A DNA stretch of 64,000 nucleotides from Bacillota bacterium. Its GTDB lineage: Bacteria; Bacillota; Sulfobacillia; JAJYWN01. The stretch lies in contig JAJYWN010000078.1 in NCBI GenBank assembly GCA_021791495.1, positions 67,499 through 131,498 on the forward strand. Direction: 5' to 3'. The first letter of the stretch is position 1. Each line of letters begins with the position of its first letter. Made by a program: the position numbers and the translations under genes. Below are positions 16,297 through 25,486 of this stretch, in pieces. A model generated the notes under the pieces. It was not told the origin of the DNA and did no database searches. It worked only from the letters and a program-made list of their open reading frames with translations.

Positions 16297-16794
16297 GTGG
16301 ACAAGGTTCTAGACATCCTCGACGCGATGATGGCTAGCGTCCCCGAGCGCGTCAGCGAGGCCATCCAGCGGAACGATAGGGATATGGCCCGGCGTGGCCT
16401 GGTCACAAGTTCGATAGTGGTCCAGGGCGCGTGGAAGACCTTGAGGCGGTCATTGGAGGAGCAGACCGTGCGTATCGTCGACCGGATCACACAGCTCGAA
16501 CCGGGCCGTGTGGAACTTCGCAGTGTTGCGAGTCGGCTGAAGTCACGGATGAGCGACCAGGTTGACGATACTTTGGCCAATTTACGACGGGGGTGGGTGC
16601 AGTCCCCTGGCATCGACGACTGGCTCACCGAGGACGAAGTAAGCCGGTGGAAGGCTGAGAACGCCGCCTACATCGATACATGGATCGAGGGGCGCCTCCG
16701 CCGAGACCGCGGAAAGTGGGTGAACCACTTCGTGTCGGCGGCCTTTGGAGCGGCAGCAGGGGCTATCGCCTCCTTGATCGTCCGGAACCTATAG
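16297..16794 (+). CDS. Small protein with C-terminal membrane anchor
   Basis: A 165-aa protein. GTG 16297 has AGGAAGG six bases upstream and is preferred to TTG 16279. The body is charged and helical (VPERVSEAIQRNDRDMARRG, LRSVASRLKSRMSDQVDDTL) and the last 25 residues form a tail anchor, FVSAAFGAAAGAIASLIVRNL. No family recognised. It is the last gene before the right tRNA repeat of the island. Confidence 0.55.
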   Translation: MDKVLDILDAMMASVPERVSEAIQRNDRDMARRGLVTSSIVVQGAWKTLRRSLEEQTVRIVDRITQLEPGRVELRSVASRLKSRMSDQVDDTLANLRRGWVQSPGIDDWLTEDEVSRWKAENAAYIDTWIEGRLRRDRGKWVNHFVSAAFGAAAGAIASLIVRNL

Positions 16795-17027
16795 GCCCCG
16801 CGCTGCGGCACGTGACCATGCAACAGTCAAGTGTACCGGCTCCGCGGCACGATGCTACGGCAGCCTGGTGCTCCTACCGAGGTCACCGGTGGGTCACCAT
16901 GGTTTGGCCGTCTGACAGCAAAAGTGACAGCAATAACCGTGGAAGTCGGTGCGTGGGGTGAACTCCATGCAAGTCCAAAGTGCACTCTGTGAGGCCCGTA
17001 CAACTTGGTGAGCCGGTTTTGCGACGA

Positions 17028-17071
17028 TTGACATGCATGAGATCACAGGTTCAACTCCGGTATCGCCCACA
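17028..17071 (+). repeat. Right attachment repeat (tRNA-Val 3' fragment)
   Basis: TTGACATGCATGAGATCACA followed by the T-arm and acceptor end of tRNA-Val. It matches 11523-11566 at 41 of 44 positions (G to A, T to C, T to G). There is no 5' half, so this is not a functional tRNA. Confidence 0.75.
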
Positions 17072-17086
17072 AGAGAAACACAAGCG

Positions 17087-17115
17087 TGAGCGGCCTTTCT
17101 GGGCCGCTCATTTGT
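17087..17115 (+). terminator. Hairpin after right attachment repeat
   Basis: GAGCGGCC and GGCCGCTC form an 8-bp stem followed by ATTTGTTTTGT. It was probably the original tRNA-Val terminator before insertion. Confidence 0.65.
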
Positions 17116-17218
17116 TTTGTCAGCGAAGGAAAGCGCGTTCGCATCAGGAAGAGCGGACTGCCGGCGCATTCCTCCATACCATGCGGCTTGGCTGGACCAA
17201 ACTGACGCGCTATCATGT

Positions 17219-17473
17219 ATGAGGTTGCCGGGGGAGAGCAGGCAAGGGATTTCTGCCACCTCACCCGTGGGAAAGTCACGGCCGTCACCCCGAAGGAAGG
17301 CTGGTTGGTTGGCGGCCGTTGTACTCCCTGTGGCTGTTCTGGCCGCACTACTGATTCATGTGGCAGCAGACGAACGCCGGGTGCGAGCGATCACGCTGTT
17401 AGTGGCTGCCGTGGCCCTGGGAGCATTGGGTGTCGCCCGGTTCACGGTCGTCCGGAGTCTGATTCGTTCCTGA
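17219..17473 (+). CDS. Putative small membrane protein
   Basis: An 84-aa frame with a basic N-terminus (GKSRPSPRRKAG) followed by two hydrophobic helices, WLAAVVLPVAVLAALLIHVA and AITLLVAAVALGALGVARF. The charge pattern is that of a real two-pass protein. No good ribosome binding site precedes ATG 17219, and no homologue is recognised, so it may be a remnant. Confidence 0.35.
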   Translation: MRLPGESRQGISATSPVGKSRPSPRRKAGWLAAVVLPVAVLAALLIHVAADERRVRAITLLVAAVALGALGVARFTVVRSLIRS

Positions 17474-17540
17474 CGAAGGAGCCGGCCTGTGGGTGCGAGT
17501 TTGTGCTAGAGGAGTACAAAGTTTCAGGGCTGAGGGTCGT

Positions 17541-17700
17541 TTTTCCGGACACTTTCGTGTACCGGACTGTCCGGAAACCCAGACACTTCTCCTCCCGCAG
17601 GGGTCCAAACAAGCCTTCTAGCGACGCGGCGGGTTACATAACCATGCTGTTCATCCGGGTTTCCGGATGGTTACTAAGCGGTAAGTGTCCGTTTCTCCGA
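17541..17700 (+). repeat. Dispersed palindromic repeat, copy 1
   Basis: A roughly 155-base element with outer inverted repeats CGGACACTT (17546-17554) and AAGTGTCCG (17683-17691) and inner perfect inverted repeats CCGGAAACCC (17571-17580) and GGGTTTCCGG (17657-17666). A related copy lies in inverted orientation at about 52915-53085, sharing long blocks such as CAGACACTTCTCCTCCCGC. No coding capacity. It could be a MITE-like or REP-like element. Confidence 0.7.
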
Positions 17701-17742
17701 CCATTCATGTTTGTTGGAGCTCTGACACAGGGCATTGAACTC

Positions 17743-18300
17743 TCAGAAACCGCTTCTGCAGCACTCACCCAAGCACTCACCCAAGCACTCACCCAGCTTG
17801 GCTCCACGACCGCTGTCGGTGGCCAGGTTCAGCTCGTGGCCGAGGGCGTCGGGGACGATGATGAGGTCCTTATCCAGCCGGAAGCGGGTGGCCATGGCCC
17901 ACTCCACATCCTGCGGGTCGTAGTGCGGGTCGTAGATGTTGACAACGGTATCGACAGCGGCCACCCGTTTCAAGGGTGGGAAAGCGGCGAAGGTGCCCAA
18001 TATGGCGTTGCGCTGGATACCTTCAACCCTCTTATCCAGCTGGATCACGGCGTGGAAGAAGCCGCAGCCGCCGTAGGTAAGGAAGACCCCCTTCAGGGCC
18101 GGGATCACGGCAGAGACGGCCTTGAAGATGCTGGCCTCGGCCATGAGCCCTTCGGCATTGTAAACCTCGGGTCCGGCCACGATCGTGTGCCAGATGGGAT
18201 TCCGCCGGTGGGTTGCGGCCTTGACGTGGATCACCCAGCGTCGGTCCTCTTTCGCGTAGTAACCGGTCACCCCGGCGGCGGGGCGCTCCAGTTCCCGCAC
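17743..18300 (-). pseudogene. UbiD-family decarboxylase C-terminal remnant
   Basis: A 185-aa frame. Residues about 20-45 (KEDRRWVIHVKAATHRRNPI, then WHTIVAGPE) and about 110-150 (AVDTVVNIYDPHYDPQDVEW, AMATRFRLDKDLIIVPDALG) match the C-terminal part of UbiD prenyl-FMN decarboxylases. Full-length UbiD has roughly 440-490 residues; the N-terminal flavin-binding part is absent here. The frame follows the stop of the glucosaminidase gene in the same phase. The 3' end is altered by three copies of a 12-base repeat (17758-17797) encoding LGEC units, so the native end is lost as well. Confidence 0.65.
17758..17797. repeat. 12-base tandem repeat (three copies)
   Basis: AGCACTCACCCA occurs three times in tandem inside the UbiD remnant, giving LGECLGEC in that frame. 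Confidence 0.8.
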
Positions 18301-18387
18301 CCCACTCCGGCCGGTTCCTTCGACCCTTGCTTGGCTTAGACCGGTCGCGTCCGGCCTGGCCCGCCCGCGCAGGGCCAGCTCCGGCGT

Positions 18388-20556
18388 CTAGATCCCGACC
18401 TCATCCAGGTGGTACAGGCCGTACCGGTTGATGATGTCGATGAGTCTAACCGGATACTTCGAATCTGTGGCGTAGCCGCACCGCCGCAGAGCCCAGGCCC
18501 CCTGCGTGCTGTCGTACATGACATCCCGGAACGGCCCGTACCAGCTCTTCGTGAGAAGCAACTGGGCATGGTCGTCCCAGCTCTCGGAGGCGTTATGGTA
18601 GGCCCGGAAGGCGTCGTCAATGTAATAGGTGACGCCGTTGTACTCTTCCCACGTGTTGGAGGTTACGGAGCCGGCCGGGCCGGTGCCCTTGATCCCGAAG
18701 AGGTTGTAGGACATCATGCCGGTGTACTTGTCAACCGGGGAGGACTGGCCCCACCCCGATTCCAGGATGGCCTGGGCCACCTGGAGGGCCGCGGACATGC
18801 CGGTCCGCGCCATGGTCTTCCGGGCCAGGTCGGAGGCAAAGCCTTGGAACAGGGACTTCTCCATCACCGGTTTCGGCCCGTAGATCGTCCCAGAGTGGAT
18901 CCGCACCGGGACGGCTTCGCCGGCCAGCCGCGCGCCGCCTGCCGTGGTGCCCACCGCCCGGATCTGCCAGTTGCCATCGTCGGGACCGGCCGGCGTCCAG
19001 GTGTAGGTAGCCAGGGGATCGGCGCCACCGGCGATGGCCCGGGCCGCGCCGGTTTGCGGGTTCACCAGCTCGAACTGCATCCGCGATAGGGGCACGTTGC
19101 TTACCGCCCGCAGGGAGACGTTGCCGTGCAGTACCTGGTCCGGTCCGATGGTCTGCAGCAGGACCCTGGCACTGCCATCCACCGTCACCGCCACCGGGTC
19201 GGTGACATAGAGCTTGCCACTGGCATCGCCGGCGGCGGCCAGGATTTCATAGCGGCCCGTGCGGTCGGGTCCAGGAAACCAGCGGTAAGACTCGGCTCCC
19301 CCCGCCGGCTGATAGAGGACCCTCTCCGCCCCCGTCGCCAGGTCGCGGAGGATGTACTGCATCCAGGCGATGGGGAAGTTGGCGCTTACGCCAAGGGTAA
19401 CCGGATGGTTGATCGTGCTACCCGCTCGGACTCCCGTCAGCGCGATCCAGGGCTGGGCGGCCACGGTCACCGTCACCGGCTGGCTGGAGTAAGCCCGCCC
19501 CTCGCGGTCATATGCCTTTACCTGGAGGGACCGGGTGCCGTTGTCGGCGGTCCCGGGGGTCCAAGTCCATTGGCCCTGAGGATCACCTGAACTCGTAAGG
19601 GTCTCTGTCTCCCCAGTTGCTGGGTCGGTCACCGTGTATTCGAGTGAAACCGTCTGGAAGTTCAGGTCCGCGGCACCGAGCCGGACCGGGCCGGTCACGG
19701 TCTGACCCTCGGTTACCCCGGCCAAGGCTACCCGCGGCACCGGCGCCACGATCACCGGCACGGCATCGCCGGCCAGGAAGCTGCCATTCTTGTCGTAGAC
19801 ACCCACGGCCAACACCCGCGGGCCGGCGTAGAACGGGTCGGGGAGAAGGGAGTAGGCGGCAGTCAGGCTGGAGCCCCGGGCGATGACCGGACCTCTGCCG
19901 CTGGAAGGGTCCAGGAGCTGCCACCGGACCTCGGCGGCGCCGGGAAGAGCGGCGCCGGCGGAACCCGGCTCGGCGGAGGCGTCGCCGGCCAGACTTAGTT
20001 GCAGAGTGACCGGTTCACTGATGGTCTGGCCGGCTCTGACGGCGGCGATGGACACCGCCCGGACCGGAGCCCCTTGCACCGGGCCCTGCGAACTGACGAT
20101 GACGGTCTTGCTGGTCCCATCCCAATCGACCGAGACCCCCAGGGCGGTCGCCAGGAGGCGCACCGGGACGAAGGTCCGGTCGCTGTAGATGCGAGGGGGC
20201 ACGTCGCTGACGGTTACCTGGTCTGCGGGCAGGTCTACCAGGCGGTTATCGATGCGCATCAGCACATGACGGTCCCCGCGCGAGATATCCACCGTGCGCG
20301 CGTCGGGGTTCCAGGCTACGGTGGCGCCCAATTCCTCGGAAATCAGCCGCACGGGAACCAGCGTTCGCCCATTCTCAATGAACGGCGCGGGTGTCGAGGT
20401 GACCTTCCGGCCATCAATGGTCAGGTTCACTCCAGACGCCGGGGCGGCGGCGGCGGCAGGGAAGGAAAGGCTGCCTGTTACCAGCGCCAGCACCAGGAGT
20501 ATCAGAGCCGCCCGGCGCCAGCGACAGTGGTCAAGTGCTGGAAAAGCTGGCTTCAT
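18388..20556 (-). CDS. Secreted N-acetylglucosaminidase with copper-amine-oxidase-N and Ig-like domains
   Basis: A 722-aa protein. ATG 20556 opens a signal peptide (WRRAALILLVLALVTGSLSF to AAAAAPAS). Residues about 45-140 are a copper amine oxidase N-terminal/stalk domain (two IENGRTLVPVRLISEELGA-type units). About 160-530 are several Ig-like or Big repeats (GVTEGQTVTGPVRLG, GVRAGSTINHPVTLG). The C-terminal 160 residues are a FlgJ/LytF-type glucosaminidase: ALQVAQAILESGWGQSSP with the catalytic-type Glu, YNLFGIKG, FRAYHNASESWDDHAQLL. It is likely a cell-wall hydrolase. The leftward gene ends at TAG 18388. Confidence 0.88.
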   Translation of the reverse strand: MKPAFPALDHCRWRRAALILLVLALVTGSLSFPAAAAAPASGVNLTIDGRKVTSTPAPFIENGRTLVPVRLISEELGATVAWNPDARTVDISRGDRHVLMRIDNRLVDLPADQVTVSDVPPRIYSDRTFVPVRLLATALGVSVDWDGTSKTVIVSSQGPVQGAPVRAVSIAAVRAGQTISEPVTLQLSLAGDASAEPGSAGAALPGAAEVRWQLLDPSSGRGPVIARGSSLTAAYSLLPDPFYAGPRVLAVGVYDKNGSFLAGDAVPVIVAPVPRVALAGVTEGQTVTGPVRLGAADLNFQTVSLEYTVTDPATGETETLTSSGDPQGQWTWTPGTADNGTRSLQVKAYDREGRAYSSQPVTVTVAAQPWIALTGVRAGSTINHPVTLGVSANFPIAWMQYILRDLATGAERVLYQPAGGAESYRWFPGPDRTGRYEILAAAGDASGKLYVTDPVAVTVDGSARVLLQTIGPDQVLHGNVSLRAVSNVPLSRMQFELVNPQTGAARAIAGGADPLATYTWTPAGPDDGNWQIRAVGTTAGGARLAGEAVPVRIHSGTIYGPKPVMEKSLFQGFASDLARKTMARTGMSAALQVAQAILESGWGQSSPVDKYTGMMSYNLFGIKGTGPAGSVTSNTWEEYNGVTYYIDDAFRAYHNASESWDDHAQLLLTKSWYGPFRDVMYDSTQGAWALRRCGYATDSKYPVRLIDIINRYGLYHLDEVGI

Positions 20557-20745
20557 GAGGCATACCTCGTCTCCGGTGTGGTGTCCGAGTTCGTACAAGA
20601 GAGAGACTGCTTCGGTGGCAAACAAGTTCCCTAGCAGGTGTGATTTGCTCACTAGATGATTCGCGGACCGGCAAGCTGTTTATGTACGCCGGGACGGGTT
20701 GTTTGGACCATGAACTGGACAGCGATATACAAGGAAATCTGCCCC

Positions 20746-20775
20746 TTGACCGGGGCGCGGCCTCAGTGTTAAGGT
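20746..20775 (+). promoter_or_regulatory. Candidate promoter of the trpB T-box leader
   Basis: TTGACC at 20746-20751 and TAAGGT at 20770-20775 with an 18-base spacer. The -35 is good and the -10 poor. It lies about 25 bases upstream of the leader's first conserved block. Confidence 0.4.
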
Positions 20776-20789
20776 GTAAAAAACAACCG

Positions 20790-21213
20790 AACAGCGGTAA
20801 ACGCGATGATCGGGGCTAGTAAGCGTCAGAGCCGGCGGCCCAGCGAGCCGGGAAGAGTGTAAGCCCGGTGCGGTGGCGGACGACTGAATGGACCCGTGAG
20901 CTGCGAATCCGAAAGCTGGTAGCCAGGCAGACCGGATAAGTCGGGTCGGAAAGCCAGGTGAGGCGACTAGGATCCGCCGGAAATCCACCGATAAAAGGAG
21001 AGGGCATCCGAAGCCGGTGAGGCTTTTCGTGCCCGCAATGAGTGGGCTGTCGCATCTTCGTTTTCTCGTTCTGACTGGTCCGCTCGTCTCGCATCATCTG
21101 TAGCCAGCCATACTGGTTAGGGTCGTGCGTGGCGGCGGATTCCGGCAGCCAACCGGGGTGGCACCACGGTCTAACCTACCCGTCCCCTTCTTGGGGGCGG
21201 GTTTGTGTTTTTC
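20790..21213 (+). promoter_or_regulatory. T-box riboswitch, tryptophan type
   Basis: A leader of roughly 420 bases. Stem I begins with CGATGATCGGGGCTAGTAAG (the conserved GATG and AGTA). A specifier-like GAA-TGG-A at 20886-20892 reads the Trp codon. The T-box sequence GGGGTGGCACCACGG lies at about 21155-21169. The terminator ACCCGTCCCC/GGGGGCGGGT at 21178-21202 is followed by TTTGTGTTTTT. Uncharged tRNA-Trp should stabilise the antiterminator and switch on trpB, consistent with the downstream gene. Specifier assignment is by pattern, not folding. Confidence 0.88.
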
Positions 21214-21285
21214 CTTGGGGAGCAATCGGCGCCGTAACTGCGGCGTCGACAGACCGGTTGGACAGAACGAAAGGAGCGAACCGAT

Positions 21286-22719
21286 ATGATAGTTTCCGCA
21301 GTGAACCCCAGTGACGACGGCCGGACCGTCAAGTTCCTTCTGAAAGAAAGCGACATTCCCACCGCATGGTACAATATCGCCTCGGACCTGCCTTTCCCGC
21401 TGGACCCGCCTCTAAACCCTCAGACAATGCAGCCGCTGGGGCCGGCGGATCTGGCGCCGCTCTTCCCCATGGAATTGATCATGCAGGAAGTCTCGACCGC
21501 GCCGGTCATCGACATCCCCGGCGAAGTCCTTGACGCCTATCGCCTCTACCGCCCGTCGCCGCTCTTCCGGGCGCGCCGCCTGGAAAAGGCCCTGGGTACC
21601 ACCGCGCGCATCTACTACAAGTATGAAGGCATGAGCCCGGTGGGCAGCCACAAGGCCAACACTTCCATCGCTCAGGCCTACTACAACAAGCGGGAGGGTG
21701 TCCGCCGCCTGGCCACGGAGACCGGCGCCGGCCAGTGGGGATCGGCGCTCGCCATGGCCTCGGCCATGTTCGGCCTGGAATGCTCGGTCTACATGGTCAA
21801 GGTCAGTTACGAGCAGAAACCTTACCGTAAGGCCCTGATGCAGGCCTATGGCGCCGACGTGACGCCGAGCCCCAGCCCCAAGACGAACTCAGGCCGCGCC
21901 ATCCTTGCCAAAAGCCCGCAGTCTCCAGGCAGCTTGGGCATCGCCATCAGCGAGGCGGTGGAAGACGCCGCCACACACGACGATACCAAGTACTCGTTGG
22001 GCAGCGTGCTGAACCACGTGCTCTTGCACCAGACGGTCATCGGCCTGGAGGCCCAGCAGCAGATGGCCATGGCCGGCGAGCAGCCGGACGTGGTCATCGG
22101 GTGCTTCGGTGGCGGCAGCAACTTCGCGGGGCTGGCCTTCCCGTTCCTGAAGCCCGCTCTGGCTGCCGGGAAAGCGGCGGGGAGGTCCACGGGCTCGGCC
22201 GCCGCGTCCGTCGGCCCGCGCATCATCGCCGTCGAACCCGCCGCCTGCCCCTCCTTGACGCGGGGCGTCTACTCCTATGACTTCGGCGACACGGCCTGCA
22301 TCGCCCCCGTGGCCAAAATGTACACCCTGGGCCACGATTTCGTCCCGGCCGGCATCCACGCCGGCGGGCTGCGCTATCACGGAGCGGCGCCCATGGTCAG
22401 CGCGCTCTATCACCACGGTTTCATCGAAGCGCGGGCGGTGAAGCAGTTGGCCACCTTTGAAGCGGCCACCTTGTTCACCCGTGCCGAAGGCATCCTCCCG
22501 GCTCCCGAGTCGGCCCATGCCATCCGGGCAGCGATTGACGTGGCGCTGGAAGCCAAGGCGACCGGCTCGTCACCGGCTATCCTTTTCGGTCTGAGCGGGC
22601 ACGGTCACTTCGACTTGGGCGCCTACCAGGCCTACGCCGCCGGTAAGCTGGAGGACTACGAGCATCCGCAAGACGAGATCGACCGGGCCCTAGCGGCGTT
22701 GCCGAAGGTCTCTGACTGA
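21286..22719 (+). CDS. trpB: Tryptophan synthase beta chain, TrpB2-type
   Basis: A 477-aa PLP enzyme, longer than the roughly 400-aa TrpB1 type. Key sites are the Schiff-base Lys in [32 protein letters not shown], and the phosphate-binding [14 protein letters not shown]. It starts with GFTLKFLLKES-like N-terminal residues ([20 protein letters not shown]) typical of TrpB2. It joins indole and serine to make tryptophan. There is no trpA here, which is usual for TrpB2 stand-alone genes (indole salvage). ATG 21286 follows GAAAGGAGCGAACC. Expression should be governed by the Trp T-box leader. Confidence 0.9.
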   Translation: MIVSAVNPSDDGRTVKFLLKESDIPTAWYNIASDLPFPLDPPLNPQTMQPLGPADLAPLFPMELIMQEVSTAPVIDIPGEVLDAYRLYRPSPLFRARRLEKALGTTARIYYKYEGMSPVGSHKANTSIAQAYYNKREGVRRLATETGAGQWGSALAMASAMFGLECSVYMVKVSYEQKPYRKALMQAYGADVTPSPSPKTNSGRAILAKSPQSPGSLGIAISEAVEDAATHDDTKYSLGSVLNHVLLHQTVIGLEAQQQMAMAGEQPDVVIGCFGGGSNFAGLAFPFLKPALAAGKAAGRSTGSAAASVGPRIIAVEPAACPSLTRGVYSYDFGDTACIAPVAKMYTLGHDFVPAGIHAGGLRYHGAAPMVSALYHHGFIEARAVKQLATFEAATLFTRAEGILPAPESAHAIRAAIDVALEAKATGSSPAILFGLSGHGHFDLGAYQAYAAGKLEDYEHPQDEIDRALAALPKVSD

Positions 22720-22837
22720 CGGCGGCCGGCAGCCCGCCACCCGCAGCCGGTAGCCGCCATGCGGCGTCAGCGCCGGCGGTAGTTGGGGAGCATGGGAGGC
22801 GGGGAACACGGGAGGCAAGATCAGAGAGGTGTCGACC

Positions 22838-23299
22838 ATGAGCTCAAGTAGAAATGGCATTGCGTTTGCGCTCTTGAAGGTGGACTCGCTGCTCATCCAC
22901 GAGCAAGTCGACGCCACCCACCTCGCGGTGCTCACCGCCCGGCTCCTTGACGACGGGGAGGTGCGGCAGCCGGTGATCGTGGACCGGGAGTCACGCGTCA
23001 TCCTTGACGGTCACCACCGCGTGACCGCTCTCCGCGGCCTGGGCTGTACTCTGGTCCCCGCCTACCTGGTGGACTACGCCGATCCTGGGATCAAGGTTAT
23101 GCCGCGCCGCCCCGAGATACCAGTCAGCAAGGTCAGCGTGGTCGAGACCGGCCTTTCGGGTCACCCCTATCCGCCCAAGACCTCGCGCCACGTGTTTCCC
23201 TTCGAGCCGGCGGCCAAGCCGGTGCCCTTGTCCGCCCTGCGGCCGCTTCCGAAAGGAAACCGCCTCCCAGCGGGCGAAACGGCAAAGCATACACCTTAG
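22838..23299 (+). CDS. ParB/sulfiredoxin-fold protein
   Basis: A 153-aa protein. The ParB-N box VILDGHHRVTALRGLGCTLV is preceded by LLDDGEVRQPVIVD. No DNA-binding HTH follows, so chromosome partitioning is unlikely. Small stand-alone ParB-fold proteins of this type include the free-serine kinases of the SerK/SbnI group, a possibility that would fit the neighbourhood of amino-acid enzymes but is not demonstrated. ATG 22838 has GAGAGG 8 bases upstream. It lies 119 bases after trpB, perhaps in the same transcript. Confidence 0.65.
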   Translation: MSSSRNGIAFALLKVDSLLIHEQVDATHLAVLTARLLDDGEVRQPVIVDRESRVILDGHHRVTALRGLGCTLVPAYLVDYADPGIKVMPRRPEIPVSKVSVVETGLSGHPYPPKTSRHVFPFEPAAKPVPLSALRPLPKGNRLPAGETAKHTP

Positions 23300-23370
23300 G
23301 CAGACAAGACGGACTGAACGGGATGAACGGGACCGAGAACGAAATACCATGGGCACCGGGGGGTAAGCAC

Positions 23371-23730
23371 ATGTTCGGGAAGATGGATCACGTGCAGGTC
23401 GCCGTCGCCGATATCGAGAAGGCGCTCGCTTTCTACCTTGGAACGGGCGGGCTGAAGGTCCTCTGGGACCGGGAGCTACCGACCGGTGTCAGGCTGGTCA
23501 TGCTGGCGGGAAAAGGCGAGGCGAAGCTTGAGCTCTCGTCGGGCCCCGGGAACCCGGCGCCGGGCACCATCAAGCACATCGGCTACAAGGTGGCGGACCT
23601 GGACGCCGCCATTCGGGAGGTGGAGGCAGCCGGGCTTCAGTTCCACCGCAAGCCCCAGAAACCGGAGGACAGGCGGCTCGCCTTCTTCCGCGGACCTGAC
23701 GGGACCGAGATCGAGCTCCTGGAACAGTAG
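23371..23730 (+). CDS. Glyoxalase/VOC superfamily protein
   Basis: A 119-aa single VOC module: MDHVQVAVADIEKALAFYLG at the start, KHIGYKVADLDAAIREVEAA in the middle, and FFRGPDGTEIELLEQ at the end with the metal-binding Glu. Methylmalonyl-CoA epimerases and lactoylglutathione-lyase-like proteins share this pattern, and the substrate is not assignable. ATG 23371, behind a G-rich ribosome binding site, is preferred to ATG 23323. The gene is followed 80 bases later by zwf. Confidence 0.75.
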   Translation: MFGKMDHVQVAVADIEKALAFYLGTGGLKVLWDRELPTGVRLVMLAGKGEAKLELSSGPGNPAPGTIKHIGYKVADLDAAIREVEAAGLQFHRKPQKPEDRRLAFFRGPDGTEIELLEQ

Positions 23731-23809
23731 ACGGCGGCCCGCCCGGCGAGGCGCGGTACCCGATCGCTATCCGCCAGATGGTCCGCACGGGGGAGTCGGA
23801 GGAAGGACA

Positions 23810-25402
23810 ATGGCTGCTACACTAGTCATCTTCGGTGCCTCCGGTGATTTGACGAAACGCAAACTCGTTCCGGCGCTCTACAGCCTCGAGGCCGAAGGGT
23901 TATTGCCCGACGCCCTCGAGGTGATCGGTGTCGGCCGCTCGCCGCTGGCCGACGAAGCTTTCCGCGATGCCATGCGTGATAGCTGCGATCTTTTTGCGCG
24001 CCGGAAGCCTGTGCTTCCCGCCGTGTGGGGCCGATTCGCTCCCCGGCTTTCTTACTACCAGGGCGACGTGACCGATCTTTCGAGCATGGAGCGGCTCCGT
24101 CGCTTCCTGGAACAGAAAGAGGCGGCCAGGAGCGGCGGTCAAGGCGGCGCTGCCACCCTCCGCGACGGCGGTGACCGCGCTACCGGCGGCGTCACCGCGG
24201 GCGACCGCCTCTTCTACCTTGCCATTCCGCCCGACGCCTATCCGGTCGCCCTCAGCGTCCTGGGAGTCTCGGGGCTGGTCGCAAGGGCGAGAGCGGGTTC
24301 ACGGCGGGCCCCGGCGGTCTCCGTGGCATCCCGCCCCGCGCACCGCGTGGTGGTCGAGAAGCCCTTCGGCCGGGATCTGGAAAGCGCCCGGAACCTGAAC
24401 GCCGTGGCCATGTCGGTGCTACGGGAAGACCAGCTCTACCGCATTGACCATTACCTCGGGAAGGAAACGGTCCAGAACCTATTGGCTTTCCGCTTCGGGA
24501 ACTCCATCTGGGAGCCCCTCTGGAACCGCAGCCACATCGACCACGTTCAGCTCACCGCGGCGGAGACCATCGGGATGGAAGGCCGGGGCGCCTTCTACGA
24601 GAGCGCCGGCATCCTCCGCGACATGGTGCAGAATCACCTGCTCCAGATTCTCAGTCTGGTCGCCATGGAACGGCCGGCTTCCACGGCGGCGGACGCGGTG
24701 CGCCGTCAGAAGGCCAAGGTACTGGGTTCTCTGCGTCCGATGACGGCGGAGGACGTACGGCGCTGGACCGTACGGGCGCAGTACGGGCCTGGCCACGGTC
24801 CTGGTCCCGGCGGGCAAGAAGGTCAAGACATACCCGGGTATCGGCAGGAACCGGGCGTGGCACCCGACAGTCAGGTCCCCACTTTCGCCGCCATGCGGCT
24901 CTTTTTCGATAACCGGCGCTGGCGAGGCGTTCCTTTCTACTTGCGCGCCGGCAAACGGCTGGCCGCCAAGGTCACAGAGGTGTCGGTTTTCTTCCGGCAG
25001 ACGTCGCGCCTATCGTTCGGCTCGACCGCAAAGGCGCCGAACGTCCTCACCTTCCGAATCCAGCCAGATGAGAGCCTCTCCCTGCATGTGGCCGTGAAGG
25101 TACCCGGTGAACCCCTGGGTGTGGCCGGGAAGGACATGACTTTCAGGTACCAGGGTGCTTTCCCGAAAGAGCTGCCTGAGGCCTACGAGACGCTTCTGCT
25201 GGACGCTTTGCGCGGCGAGGCCAGGCTATTCGTCAGTTGGGACGAGGTCGAGGCCGCCTGGAAGTTCATCACCCCGATCCTCGATGCCTGGGATAAGCAA
25301 CCCCCGTCGACTCTTGTGAGTTACACGCCCGGTAGCTGGGGTCCGACGGCGGCCGACATCCCGGTCAAGAACGAGGGACACGAATGCCGTAACTTGTCGT
25401 AG
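23810..25402 (+). CDS. zwf: Glucose-6-phosphate 1-dehydrogenase
   Basis: A 530-aa protein. Nucleotide-binding VIFGASGDLTKRKLVPALYS at the N-terminus, VVEKPFGRDL, the substrate-binding RIDHYLGKETVQNLLAFRFG, and the catalytic His in DMVQNHLLQILSLVAMERP are all present. It catalyses the first oxidative pentose-phosphate step (glucose 6-phosphate to 6-phosphogluconolactone with NADPH). It is somewhat longer than usual because of Gly-rich inserts at about residues 108-125 and 322-340. ATG 23810 has GGAGGAAGG just upstream. The other pathway genes are not in the window. Confidence 0.95.
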   Translation: MAATLVIFGASGDLTKRKLVPALYSLEAEGLLPDALEVIGVGRSPLADEAFRDAMRDSCDLFARRKPVLPAVWGRFAPRLSYYQGDVTDLSSMERLRRFLEQKEAARSGGQGGAATLRDGGDRATGGVTAGDRLFYLAIPPDAYPVALSVLGVSGLVARARAGSRRAPAVSVASRPAHRVVVEKPFGRDLESARNLNAVAMSVLREDQLYRIDHYLGKETVQNLLAFRFGNSIWEPLWNRSHIDHVQLTAAETIGMEGRGAFYESAGILRDMVQNHLLQILSLVAMERPASTAADAVRRQKAKVLGSLRPMTAEDVRRWTVRAQYGPGHGPGPGGQEGQDIPGYRQEPGVAPDSQVPTFAAMRLFFDNRRWRGVPFYLRAGKRLAAKVTEVSVFFRQTSRLSFGSTAKAPNVLTFRIQPDESLSLHVAVKVPGEPLGVAGKDMTFRYQGAFPKELPEAYETLLLDALRGEARLFVSWDEVEAAWKFITPILDAWDKQPPSTLVSYTPGSWGPTAADIPVKNEGHECRNLS

Positions 25403-25486
25403 TTTTATGTAACATTATGGAGGATTCCGCCATCTAACTAACGAACGGCCTGCACAATGCCGTCGTCAGACAGAGAGGAATCCGCC

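Larger units (their letters stand above)
11523..17071. mobile_element. Decayed tRNA-Val-integrated genomic island (about 5.5 kb)
   Basis: A 44-base segment comprising the tRNA-Val 3' half (11523-11566) is repeated in direct orientation at 17028-17071 with 41 of 44 matches. This is the arrangement left by tyrosine-recombinase integration into a tRNA 3' end. Cargo in order: excisionase-like HTH remnant, replication-like remnant, DnaQ-BRCT exonuclease, Cys-rich protein, ATPase fragment, membrane protein (leftward), tRNA-like remnant, small single-pass protein. No integrase or conjugation gene is visible, so the island appears non-mobile. The three mismatches between the ends suggest an old insertion. 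Confidence 0.65.

Noticed and set aside
18388..20556. Copper amine oxidase enzyme
   Set aside because: Only the N-terminal stalk domain is present; the catalytic topaquinone domain is missing and the C-terminus is a glucosaminidase.
24000..24400. Additional frames inside zwf
   Set aside because: GC-rich shadow frames; zwf motifs are continuous in one frame.
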